Positions 1 to 5,895 of a stretch of DNA of 5,895 nt are shown here, in pieces. Each line of letters begins with the position of its first letter. Positions within the stretch are counted from its first letter, which is position 1. Location: the NCBI GenBank assembly GCA_044351685.1, contig JBILFK010000099.1, positions 1 through 5,895 of the forward strand, read 5' to 3'. The notes beneath the pieces were generated by a model, which was not told where the DNA came from, ran no database searches, and saw nothing but the letters and a program-made list of their open reading frames with translations. The stretch comes from JALHRI01 sp044351685. GTDB taxonomy: Bacteria > Pseudomonadota > Alphaproteobacteria > Rickettsiales > UBA3002. Both the position numbers and the translations under genes were made by a program.

Positions 1-1
1 A

Positions 2-214
2 GTATTTGGTGAAATTACCAACCCGCATATTCGTGAACTCACCGATATATCACTGCGCGAAAAGCTATTTTACATTCCGCTTGCGATTCTGGTGCTGTGG
101 CTTGGCATTTATCCTTCCACGCTTACGCATTCACTTTCGCCATCGGTGTTAAAATTAATTGAGCAAACGCAAATATCGCGTGTGCTGCAAGCAGAGGCCG
201 AACCCAATGAATAA
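2..214 (+). CDS. nuoM: NADH:quinone oxidoreductase subunit M, C-terminal fragment
   Basis: This is the last 70 codons of a gene that starts before the window, read from base 2 to the TAA at 212-214. NuoM is one of three antiporter-like membrane subunits of respiratory complex I that move protons as NADH is oxidised. The visible part begins with a hydrophilic stretch containing FGEITNP, runs through one hydrophobic segment (about residues 22-37 of the fragment) that ends at GIYPS, and finishes in a polar tail. An 'al.LGI.P' turn in the last transmembrane helix followed by a short tail is typical of NuoM C-termini, and nuoN directly downstream supports the call. The catalytic lysines and glutamate lie outside the window, so their presence cannot be checked. 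The stop overlaps the nuoN start by 8 bases, which suggests translational coupling. NuoL is the main alternative by family, but gene order favours NuoM. Confidence 0.9.
   Translation, partial: VFGEITNPHIRELTDISLREKLFYIPLAILVLWLGIYPSTLTHSLSPSVLKLIEQTQISRVLQAEAEPNE
194..197 (+). promoter_or_regulatory. Ribosome binding site for nuoN, inside nuoM
   Basis: GAGG lies 9 bases before the ATG at 207, within the last codons of nuoM. It helps choose the ATG at 207 over the upstream in-frame TTG at 159. The TTG would add 16 hydrophilic, Arg/Lys/Cys-rich residues not expected at the front of NuoN. Confidence 0.6.
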
Positions 215-1676
215 TGCGCCTAACTTTAACTGGCTTGAACTTTTACCCCTGCAACCTGAATTGGTGTTGCTGATTGCGGCGATGCTGTTTTTGCTGATTG
301 GTGCGTTTCGCGGTAACCGCGAAACATCGCATGTGATTTTGGGTGGCGTTCTGCTCATTGCTGTCTCGCTTGTGTGGCTTTCTACGAGCTTGAATGTACC
401 GAGTATTCAGCTTTTTAGTGGCCTGCTAATCATTGATGGGTTTTCACAATACGCAAAACTCTTGCTCATGTTCTCTACAGCGCTGGTGCTTATTCTTAGC
501 CATGCATGGCTGAAGCGTCATTCTAACCCGGCGTTTGAATTTCCGGTGCTGATGCTGCTTTCTCTCGTGGGTATGATGGTGATGGTATCGGCGAATGACT
601 TCATGACACTTTATGTTGGGTTAGAGTTATCATCGCTGGCTCTGTATGTGCTTGCTGCGTTTGATCGCGATAACGAAGAAAGTTCAGAAGCAGGCATTAA
701 GTATTTTATTTTGGGCGCGTTAGCATCGGGCATGATGCTGTTTGGCGCATCGCTGGTGTATGGCTATACCGGAAGCACGAATTTTACCGTAATCGCGAAT
801 CTGCTTGCGGGCTGTGAAGATTGCCAAAATTCGGTGTCGTATGGTGCAGTCGTGGGCATGGTGTTGCTTACGGTGGGCTTCTGCTTCAAAATTTCAGCGG
901 TGCCTTTCCATATGTGGACACCTGATGTGTACACAGGCGCTCCCACGCCGGTGACCATGTTTTTTGCCACCGCCCCCAAAATTGCGGCGCTTATTGTGTT
1001 CATCCGTGTACTTATGGGGCCTCTCGAAGAAATGTTCCCCGATTGGCAGAATATTTTAGCATTCGTTGCCAATGCCAGCATGATCATCGGCGCGCTTGGC
1101 GCGATTATGCAAACCAACTTTAAGCGCTTATTGGCCTACGGTTCGATTGGGCATATTGGCTACGCGCTGGTGGGTGTTGCGGCCGGTTCGCCCGAAGGCT
1201 TAAAAGCCGTGCTGATTTACATCACGCTATATATGTTCATGGCCATCGGCACATTTGGCTTTATTTTGTTCATGCGTCGTGAGGGAAAATATCTCGAATC
1301 ATTAAGCGATCTTTCGGGCCTTTCGCGCACGTGCCCGACGGCGGCAATTTTCCTTCTCATCATGATGTTCTCGATGGCAGGTATTCCACCATTCGCAGGG
1401 TTCTGGGGTAAAATGTTCGTGTTCTCGAGCGCGATTGAATCTGGGCTGATTGCCATGACCATTGTGGGCTTACTCACCAGCGTAATTGCCGCCTATTATT
1501 ACCTCAAGGTTGTAAAAATCATGTATTTTGATGCACCGGTTGCGCCGTTCGACAAAGATATTCCGCATAGTGCACAAGCTGTGTTGATGCTTACCGCGAT
1601 TGTTACTGCGGCGTTTGTGCTTTACCCCGAGCCATTGCTGCATGCCGCAGCAATCGCTGCCAATGCGATGGGTTAG
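207..1676 (+). CDS. nuoN: NADH:quinone oxidoreductase subunit N
   Basis: NuoN is a proton-pumping, antiporter-like membrane subunit of respiratory complex I, located in the inner membrane. The 489-residue product has the usual family length and is hydrophobic throughout, with many membrane helices. The charged residues known to matter in E. coli NuoN have clear counterparts: E140 in GLELSSLALYVL, K165 in GIKYFILGA, K228 in FKISAVPFHMWTPD, K258 in ATAPKIAAL and K402 in PPFAGFWGKMFVF. The VYTGAPTPVT segment after K228 is also characteristic. The ATG at 207 is chosen because it follows a GAGG at good spacing and begins with a normal NuoN N-terminus; an in-frame TTG at 159 is less likely. It overlaps the nuoM stop and is followed 6 bases later by birA. 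One oddity is a CxxC pair (C203, C206) in a loop between helices. Identification is secure from the motifs and context. Confidence 0.97.
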   Translation: MNNAPNFNWLELLPLQPELVLLIAAMLFLLIGAFRGNRETSHVILGGVLLIAVSLVWLSTSLNVPSIQLFSGLLIIDGFSQYAKLLLMFSTALVLILSHAWLKRHSNPAFEFPVLMLLSLVGMMVMVSANDFMTLYVGLELSSLALYVLAAFDRDNEESSEAGIKYFILGALASGMMLFGASLVYGYTGSTNFTVIANLLAGCEDCQNSVSYGAVVGMVLLTVGFCFKISAVPFHMWTPDVYTGAPTPVTMFFATAPKIAALIVFIRVLMGPLEEMFPDWQNILAFVANASMIIGALGAIMQTNFKRLLAYGSIGHIGYALVGVAAGSPEGLKAVLIYITLYMFMAIGTFGFILFMRREGKYLESLSDLSGLSRTCPTAAIFLLIMMFSMAGIPPFAGFWGKMFVFSSAIESGLIAMTIVGLLTSVIAAYYYLKVVKIMYFDAPVAPFDKDIPHSAQAVLMLTAIVTAAFVLYPEPLLHAAAIAANAMG

Positions 1677-1682
1677 CCGCTC

Positions 1683-2456
1683 ATGAAGGCGCAGAAGCAA
1701 AGCAACCTGCTCGATGATTACCACCTGCTTTCCTATGATGTACTTGATAGTACCAACGAAGAAGCTAAGCGCTTAGCCGCTGGCGGCGCATCGCATGGCG
1801 CTTTTATCTGGGCAAAAAAGCAAACACATGGGCGCGGGCGATTGGGGCGCGAATGGGTTTCGCCAGAAGGTAACTTGTATGTATCGGTACTTTTAAGCCC
1901 GCAAAAACCACTCGAACATTGCAGTGAACTTTCGTTTGTGGCGGCGCTTGCCGCAGCAGAAACAATTGCGCCGATTGTGCCGGTTGCTTATGAAATCACC
2001 TGTAAATGGCCGAACGATATTTTAATGCGTGGCCAAAAACTGGGCGGCATTTTGCTGGAATCGTTCACCATGCAAGATGGTTACGGCCACGAAAAAACAT
2101 GGGTTGTGGTGGGGGTAGGCATCAACATTGATTCACACCCTTCGCATGTATTGTTTCCGGCCACATCGCTGCGCGATGCAGGGCTTGAAATCATCAGCGC
2201 TAAAATTGTGCTTTCGCGCTTCATTTATCATTTCATTCATCGTTACGATGCGTGGGTTAAAAAGGGCTTCAAAGAAATCCAAAAAGATTGGATGAAATTT
2301 GCCTGGCGATTAGGGCATCCGCTTACCGTTACCGTGGGTGATGCCACGCTTGAAGGTATTTTTGATGGCATTGATGCATCGGGGCGGCTGCTGTTGCGCC
2401 ATGCCAGCGGCGCGATTACCGGTGTTGTCGCCGGAGATGTGATTTTTAGGGAATAA
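1683..2456 (+). CDS. birA: Biotin--[acetyl-CoA-carboxylase] ligase, monofunctional
   Basis: This cytosolic enzyme activates biotin with ATP to biotinyl-AMP and transfers it to a lysine on biotin carboxyl carrier proteins such as AccB. The 257-residue product carries the family motifs in order: DSTNEEAKRLA (22-32), the biotinyl-AMP-binding glycine loop GRGRLGR (50-56), KWPNDIL with lysine K108 (108-114), KLGGILLE (119-126) and GVGINI (144-149). A small C-terminal domain covers about 210-257. There is no N-terminal winged-helix domain, so this is a group I ligase that should not act as the biotin-operon repressor, unlike E. coli BirA. The ATG at 1683 has no clear Shine-Dalgarno. It sits 6 bases after the nuoN stop, so reinitiation by ribosomes leaving nuoN is plausible (inference). 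The conserved region begins about 15 residues in, which fits this start. It lies between nuoN and coaX, a usual alphaproteobacterial arrangement. Confidence 0.95.
   Translation: MKAQKQSNLLDDYHLLSYDVLDSTNEEAKRLAAGGASHGAFIWAKKQTHGRGRLGREWVSPEGNLYVSVLLSPQKPLEHCSELSFVAALAAAETIAPIVPVAYEITCKWPNDILMRGQKLGGILLESFTMQDGYGHEKTWVVVGVGINIDSHPSHVLFPATSLRDAGLEIISAKIVLSRFIYHFIHRYDAWVKKGFKEIQKDWMKFAWRLGHPLTVTVGDATLEGIFDGIDASGRLLLRHASGAITGVVAGDVIFRE
2448..2452 (+). promoter_or_regulatory. Ribosome binding site for coaX
   Basis: AGGGA lies 6 bases before the ATG at 2459, inside the last codons of birA. It supports this coaX start, which places the conserved DIGNTNT motif at residues 6-12 as expected for the family. 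Confidence 0.6.
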
Positions 2457-2458
2457 CC

Positions 2459-3229
2459 ATGCTGCTTGCGATTGATATTGGCAATACCAACACCGTATTC
2501 GCCTTATGCGATGATAACGCCACGCGTTATCAATGGCGCATTCGCACCGAAGCGCAGCGCACGGCCGATGAATATGCGGTATGGCTGTTTACGCTAATGA
2601 AAGAATTTGAATGCACGCGCAACGATATTCACGGTGTTATTGTTTCATCGGTGGTGCCGGAAGCCAATTTTACCATTGGGCAATTTGCCAAAAGCTATTT
2701 GGGGCAGGAAGCCATTATGGTCACCAACGGCCTCATTGATGGCGGTATGAAGGTATGTATCGATAACCCCCGCGAATTGGGCGCGGATCGTTTAATCAAT
2801 GCGATCGCTGCGTGGGAAACCCATCAGCAGGCATTGATTATCGTCGATTTTGGCACTGCCACCACCTTTGATGTGGTTTCGAGTGCAGGTGATTATATGG
2901 GCGGCATTATCGCGCCGGGCATCAACCTTTCGCTTGATGCGCTGCAACGCGCCGCCACTAAGTTGCATGGCATTGCCATTAAAGCACCGCAAAAGGTGGT
3001 GGGCACCAATACCACGGGCGCCATGCAATCGGGTATTTACTTCGGATATGCCGGATTAATCGAGGGAATTGTAGCGCGTATTAAAGAAGAACGCGGCGAA
3101 ACCATGAAAGTGATTGCCACCGGTGGCCTAGCAACGCTATATGCAGGTGCAACCCGTGCGATTGATGCAGTGGATTCTGATCTCACCATTCGCGGCTTGC
3201 GGTTGATGTATAAACGCGCAACGCGCTAG
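2459..3229 (+). CDS. coaX: Type III pantothenate kinase
   Basis: This enzyme phosphorylates pantothenate with ATP, the first step of coenzyme A synthesis, in the cytosol. The 256-residue length is normal for the family. Motifs of the ASKHA-fold type III enzymes are present: the phosphate-binding DIGNTNT (6-12), RELGADR (105-111) with D110 matching the conserved catalytic aspartate and R111 the pantothenate-binding arginine, DFGTATT (130-136), GGIIAPG (148-154), and the stretch VGTNTTGAMQSG (181-192). A second nucleotide-site motif, ATGGLA, is at 220-225. Known type III kinases need a monovalent cation and are not inhibited by CoA; this follows from the family and is not visible here. The gene starts 2 bases after birA, with AGGGA as ribosome binding site, and ends 14 bases before rnj. 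It was formerly named baf in some genomes. No key residue is missing. Confidence 0.96.
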   Translation: MLLAIDIGNTNTVFALCDDNATRYQWRIRTEAQRTADEYAVWLFTLMKEFECTRNDIHGVIVSSVVPEANFTIGQFAKSYLGQEAIMVTNGLIDGGMKVCIDNPRELGADRLINAIAAWETHQQALIIVDFGTATTFDVVSSAGDYMGGIIAPGINLSLDALQRAATKLHGIAIKAPQKVVGTNTTGAMQSGIYFGYAGLIEGIVARIKEERGETMKVIATGGLATLYAGATRAIDAVDSDLTIRGLRLMYKRATR

Positions 3230-3235
3230 AATGAT

Positions 3236-3239
3236 AAGG
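3236..3239 (+). promoter_or_regulatory. Ribosome binding site for rnj
   Basis: AAGG in the 14-base gap between coaX and rnj lies 4 bases before the ATG at 3244. The spacing is rather short, but no better start exists nearby: the ATG at 3231 is out of frame and soon reaches a stop. Confidence 0.4.
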
Positions 3240-3243
3240 CAAA

Positions 3244-4905
3244 ATGCCCATAAATTTTAATGCTCATAAAAATGATTTTCTGTTCGTGCCGCTAGGCGGC
3301 TCGAACGAGATTGGTATGAACCTGAACCTCTATCACTATCAGGGAAAATGGCTGATGATTGATTGTGGGATTGGTTTCAACGATGGGTTTATTCCCGGTG
3401 TGGATGTGTTGCTGCCCAATATCGACATGATCGAACCCATACGCGAGCATTTGGTGGGTATGATTATTACCCACGCCCACGAAGACCATGTGGGGGCAGT
3501 GCAGTATTTATGGCCCGAAATTAAATGCCCCATTTACACTACGCCTTTTACAGCAGCGATGCTGAAACCAAAACTTTCCGATGAAGGCTTGCGCGGGCAA
3601 GTGCCGGTGCATGAAGTAAAAGCAGGGGTGGAATATACGCTGGGGCCATTCCGTTTTGAAATGGTGCCGATTACCCATTCGATTCCTGAAATGCACGCGG
3701 TAGCGGTGAAAACCGATGCGGGCACCGTGATGCATACGGGGGATTGGAAGCTGGATGCCAACCCATGTGTGGGTGTCACCACCGACGAAGAAACCCTTCG
3801 TCGCTATGGCGATGAGGGCATTTTGGCGATGGTATGCGATTCTACGAACGTGTTTGTGGAAGGGGAGTCGGGTTCAGAATCTGATGTGCGCGCCAGTTTA
3901 ACTGACATTATACGTGAATGCGAACAGCGGGTGGTGATTACCACGTTTGCTTCTAACATCGCACGGCTGGAAACAGTGATTCGTGCAGCAATTGCTGCCG
4001 GGCGCGAAGTGGCGCTTGCCGGAAAGTCGCTGTGGCGTGTGACGCAGGCGGCCAAAGAAAGTGGTTATTTGCTCGATTTGCCACCCTTCCTTACCGATTC
4101 GCAGGGCATGGATAAGCCGCGCGACCGTGTGGTGTTTATTTGCACTGGCTGTCAGGGCGAATCGCGTGCGGCACTTAGCAAAGTGGCGCGGGGCGATCAC
4201 CCGGCGATTCGACTTTCGAAGGGCGACACGGTTATTTTTTCTTCGCGTACCATTCCCGGCAACGAACCACAAATTGGCTGGGTGCAAAACCGATTGGTCG
4301 AGCAGGGGCTGGAACTGATTACCGATTATAACGGTTTCGTGCATGTTTCCGGCCACCCGGCACGCATGGAGCTGGAACGCATGTATGCGCTTGTGCGCCC
4401 CAAAATTGCGATTCCGGTGCATGGTGAGCGTCGGCATATCCATGAACATGCAAAACTGGCAAAATCGCTGCAGGTGCCTGAAACCGTGGAACCACAAAAT
4501 GGTTCAGTTGTGCTGCTGAAAGAGGGCGATGCCCGCGTGATAGGGTTTACCGAATCCGGCTACCTTGCGCTCGATGGTACCTCGATGCTGGATACCAATT
4601 CACCCGTGCTTAAAACCCGCCGCAAAATTCGTGATGATGGGTTTATGGTCGCGTCGTTTGCACTCAACAAAAGTGGGGCGCTAATTTCTGATATCGTGCT
4701 TTCAGCACCAGGTATTCTCGATGCAGCAGATGATAAAGATTTACTGGAAAGTATCGCCGAAGAAATTGCCGAAGTGATTAGCAAGGCGAATCCAAAAAGT
4801 AAGCGCTCGCTGCCGGAATCCGTGCGTTCAGTAATGCGCCGCACGATTAACGATGAGCTGGGCAAAAAACCCGTGCTCGATGTGCATATTCACCAGTTAA
4901 AATAA
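3244..4905 (+). CDS. rnj: Ribonuclease J (metallo-beta-lactamase/beta-CASP nuclease)
   Basis: RNase J is a zinc-dependent 5'-3' exonuclease and endonuclease. In alphaproteobacteria such as Sinorhizobium it has been linked to 5' maturation of ribosomal RNA. The 553-residue product fits the family. The metallo-beta-lactamase part shows GGSNEIGMN (18-26), D40 in MIDCGIGF, the metal-binding HAHEDH (77-82), H145 in THSIPE and D167 in HTGDWKLD. The beta-CASP part includes CDSTN (198-202), TTFASNIARL (233-242), SSRTIPGNEP (333-342) and HVSGHPAR (367-374). The final metal ligand is probably H393 in PVHGERRH. A C-terminal domain follows from about residue 450. The segment normally read as TGSQGEP is TGCQGES here (301-307). 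It is the last gene of the plus-strand train, and its stop touches the stop of the opposing gene. Generic database names such as MBL-fold hydrolase would hide this specific identity. Confidence 0.95.
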   Translation: MPINFNAHKNDFLFVPLGGSNEIGMNLNLYHYQGKWLMIDCGIGFNDGFIPGVDVLLPNIDMIEPIREHLVGMIITHAHEDHVGAVQYLWPEIKCPIYTTPFTAAMLKPKLSDEGLRGQVPVHEVKAGVEYTLGPFRFEMVPITHSIPEMHAVAVKTDAGTVMHTGDWKLDANPCVGVTTDEETLRRYGDEGILAMVCDSTNVFVEGESGSESDVRASLTDIIRECEQRVVITTFASNIARLETVIRAAIAAGREVALAGKSLWRVTQAAKESGYLLDLPPFLTDSQGMDKPRDRVVFICTGCQGESRAALSKVARGDHPAIRLSKGDTVIFSSRTIPGNEPQIGWVQNRLVEQGLELITDYNGFVHVSGHPARMELERMYALVRPKIAIPVHGERRHIHEHAKLAKSLQVPETVEPQNGSVVLLKEGDARVIGFTESGYLALDGTSMLDTNSPVLKTRRKIRDDGFMVASFALNKSGALISDIVLSAPGILDAADDKDLLESIAEEIAEVISKANPKSKRSLPESVRSVMRRTINDELGKKPVLDVHIHQLK

Positions 4906-4928
4906 TTAATGCGCGGGAAGTTCGCGCA
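4897..4928 (-). terminator. Possible intrinsic terminator of the minus-strand gene
   Basis: A 6-bp perfect stem (TGCGCG at 4910-4915 pairing with CGCGCA at 4923-4928) with a 7-base loop lies over the last codons and end of the minus-strand gene. Read on the minus strand it is followed by TTAATTATTTTAA, with 8 T in 13. On the plus strand no T-tract follows, so it should work for the minus-strand gene only. The stem is short and the tract is interrupted by A, so this is tentative. Confidence 0.4.
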
Positions 4929-5856
4929 GTGCAGCTTCCAGCCTATCTTGCAGCTGGGCATTGCTGATGCTCGAGGAAGGTGCATCGGAATTAGCCCCAC
5001 GCGGAAGTGGAATTTTTAAATCTTCTTTAACAGGATAATTGCCGCGTTGCGCGTGTTCATCTTTTTTAGCGATTTTTGCAAGCTTGGAAGCTTCATGTTC
5101 GCGAACTACGCTGATTTCTTCGTAGTGTTGCTGATCGTGCAGTAAATTTTCGGCACCATCCATCCAGCGGCGCACATAGTGGCGATCAAGACCAATCATG
5201 CTGCCGGTGGCGGCACCCGCAATAGCACCAATGATAGGTAATCCAACCAGACCAGCGGTTTTTGCTAATGCCACAGCACCTTCAAGAAATCCAAGATGTA
5301 ATGCACCAGCGGCGGCAACGGGTAGTGCATGGGCTAATATCAAAAGCCCGGCACCAATGGCCGCACCAATGGCGGCGCCAACCAGCAATGTTTTCCAATG
5401 AAACATACTGGTAGTACCTTTTTCCTGCCCATCCTGATCCAGTAATTTTTGAATTTCGGCCGCTTCTTCTTTGCTTGGGGTTTCGCCTAAACGATCAAGC
5501 AGTGCGCGGCGACGCTCATTTGTTTCAGCATATTCTGCAAGTTGCGCGGCATTTGAACCAATCGAGCCAAAGGTTGATGCGCCTTTAATCACGCCATAAC
5601 CGGCAAAAAATGGCACCACCGCAAACGCAGCTAACCCTGCAGTGCCCGCTGTTGCGGCAAAAATTCCGATTCCTGTAAGCACGCCTACGGCTGCGCCCAT
5701 TACGCCATACAGCGTTGCGCCACCAATAGTGCCCTGCAAATAGCCTTTATAACCCGCTGAAATCAGTTTGCGATAATAAGGGCTATGTTCGCCCGGCAAC
5801 CCAGCCGTGGGCGAATTGGCAATGCGAATGTGACTTTGTGAGATTTCTCCCGCCAT
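4906..5856 (-). CDS. Hypothetical glycine-zipper membrane protein of unknown function
   Basis: I do not recognise this 316-residue protein. It has no signal peptide and no cysteine. Residues 1-38 are polar. A first hydrophobic Gly/Ala-rich block covers about 39-100, with a GxxxGxxxG zipper at G54, G58 and G62. A charged, probably helical stretch follows (about 103-150). A second hydrophobic block covers about 155-223, with zippers at G160/G164/G168 and G210/G214/G218/G222. After it come RHYVRRWMDG, a charged helix rich in E, K and H (about 235-270), a Pro/Ser-rich linker and a short amphipathic helix at the end (about 299-313). This suggests two membrane-inserting hairpins with soluble connectors. 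The start at 5856 is supported by AGGAG 9 bases upstream. Base use resembles its neighbours, so recent transfer is not evident. It converges on rnj with no gap. Possible roles include membrane shaping, pore formation or a secreted membrane-active protein; none can be shown from sequence. Confidence 0.85.
   Translation of the reverse strand: MAGEISQSHIRIANSPTAGLPGEHSPYYRKLISAGYKGYLQGTIGGATLYGVMGAAVGVLTGIGIFAATAGTAGLAAFAVVPFFAGYGVIKGASTFGSIGSNAAQLAEYAETNERRRALLDRLGETPSKEEAAEIQKLLDQDGQEKGTTSMFHWKTLLVGAAIGAAIGAGLLILAHALPVAAAGALHLGFLEGAVALAKTAGLVGLPIIGAIAGAATGSMIGLDRHYVRRWMDGAENLLHDQQHYEEISVVREHEASKLAKIAKKDEHAQRGNYPVKEDLKIPLPRGANSDAPSSSISNAQLQDRLEAALRELPAH
5351..5386. repeat. 12-bp tandem repeat encoding a glycine zipper
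   Basis: Two adjacent 12-base units (GCACCAATGGCC and GCACCAATGGCG, 11 of 12 identical) are followed by a more diverged third unit at 5375-5386. On the minus strand the two clear units encode the alternating Gly-Ala-(Ala)-Ile zipper around residues 160-168 of the hypothetical protein. Each unit adds four residues, close to one helical turn. Confidence 0.6.
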
Positions 5857-5865
5857 ACAAATATA

Positions 5866-5870
5866 CTCCT
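5866..5870 (-). promoter_or_regulatory. Strong ribosome binding site of the minus-strand gene
   Basis: On the minus strand AGGAG lies 9 bases before the ATG at 5856. It is the best Shine-Dalgarno match in the window, supports translation of this gene from that ATG, and helps show that the unrecognised reading frame is a real gene. Confidence 0.7.
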
Positions 5871-5879
5871 ACCCTGGCC

Positions 5880-5885
5880 ATTCTA
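5880..5885 (-). promoter_or_regulatory. Possible -10 box for the minus-strand gene
   Basis: On the minus strand TAGAAT matches five of six bases of the TATAAT consensus. It lies about 24 bases upstream of the ATG, leaving a short leader that holds the AGGAG. Any -35 box would lie beyond the window edge, so the promoter cannot be confirmed. Confidence 0.3.
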
Positions 5886-5895
5886 TGTTAAATTG

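Noticed and set aside
159..206. Upstream TTG as start of nuoN
   Set aside because: It adds 16 Arg/Lys/Cys-rich residues inside the nuoM coding region. The ATG at 207 has a GAGG at good spacing and gives a normal NuoN N-terminus.
764..1117. 117-codon open frame on the minus strand opposite nuoN
   Set aside because: It is an antisense shadow of conserved NuoN helices, with no motif and no supported ribosome binding site.
2108..2114. Run of five G in birA as a possible frameshift site
   Set aside because: The reading frame is intact across it and encodes the conserved GVGINI motif. The run is short and nothing suggests programmed or mutational slippage.
3898..4497. 199-codon open frame on the minus strand opposite rnj
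   Set aside because: The protein is rich in His, Arg, Phe and Cys with no recognisable domain, as expected for an antisense shadow. It lies wholly within the well supported rnj gene.
5043..5067. Possible plus-strand terminator for rnj (CGCG-TTG-CGCG hairpin before a T6 run)
   Set aside because: The stem is only 4 bp, the T-run starts 8 bases after it, and it lies about 140 bases inside the opposing gene. This is too weak to call.
5080..5093. Two AAGCTT palindromes separated by 2 bases
   Set aside because: They fall in the coding sequence for EASKL in the hypothetical protein and are easily explained by chance codon choice.
5198..5401. Plus-strand open frame opposite the hypothetical gene, rich in Ala and Pro
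   Set aside because: Its composition is the reverse-strand image of the Gly/Ala zipper codons. The minus-strand frame is much longer and has a strong ribosome binding site.

Overview
The window looks like a piece of an alphaproteobacterial chromosome. Two things suggest this: the gene order nuoM-nuoN-birA-coaX-rnj, a conserved neighbourhood in that class, and the kinds of protein encoded (a monofunctional biotin ligase without an HTH domain, a type III pantothenate kinase and an RNase J). Base composition looks fairly balanced rather than GC-rich, so a member with moderate GC is more likely than a typical Rhizobiales or Rhodobacterales genome. The sequence alone does not fix the order or genus.

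Positions 2-4905 hold one compact plus-strand gene train. It begins inside the C-terminal end of nuoM (complex I), which overlaps the start of nuoN by 8 bases. birA follows after 6 bases, coaX after 2 bases and rnj after 14 bases. There is no room for terminators between these genes and I see no convincing internal promoter, so they are probably the tail of the nuo operon. Their products are two proton-translocating antiporter-like subunits of NADH:quinone oxidoreductase, two cofactor enzymes (protein biotinylation and the first step of CoA synthesis), and a 5'-acting ribonuclease. All appear intact and carry the expected catalytic residues.

Positions 4906-5856 hold one minus-strand gene that I do not recognise. 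It converges on rnj so tightly that the two stop codons are adjacent (4905|4906). It encodes a 316-residue, cysteine-free protein with two Gly/Ala-rich hydrophobic blocks containing glycine zippers, each followed by a charged, probably helical segment, and then a hydrophilic tail. It has a strong Shine-Dalgarno, a possible -10 box at the window edge, and a hairpin plus U-rich tract at its 3' end that could act as terminator. This gene is the least explained part of the window. I see no mobile elements, RNA genes, CRISPR arrays or clear signs of recent transfer.
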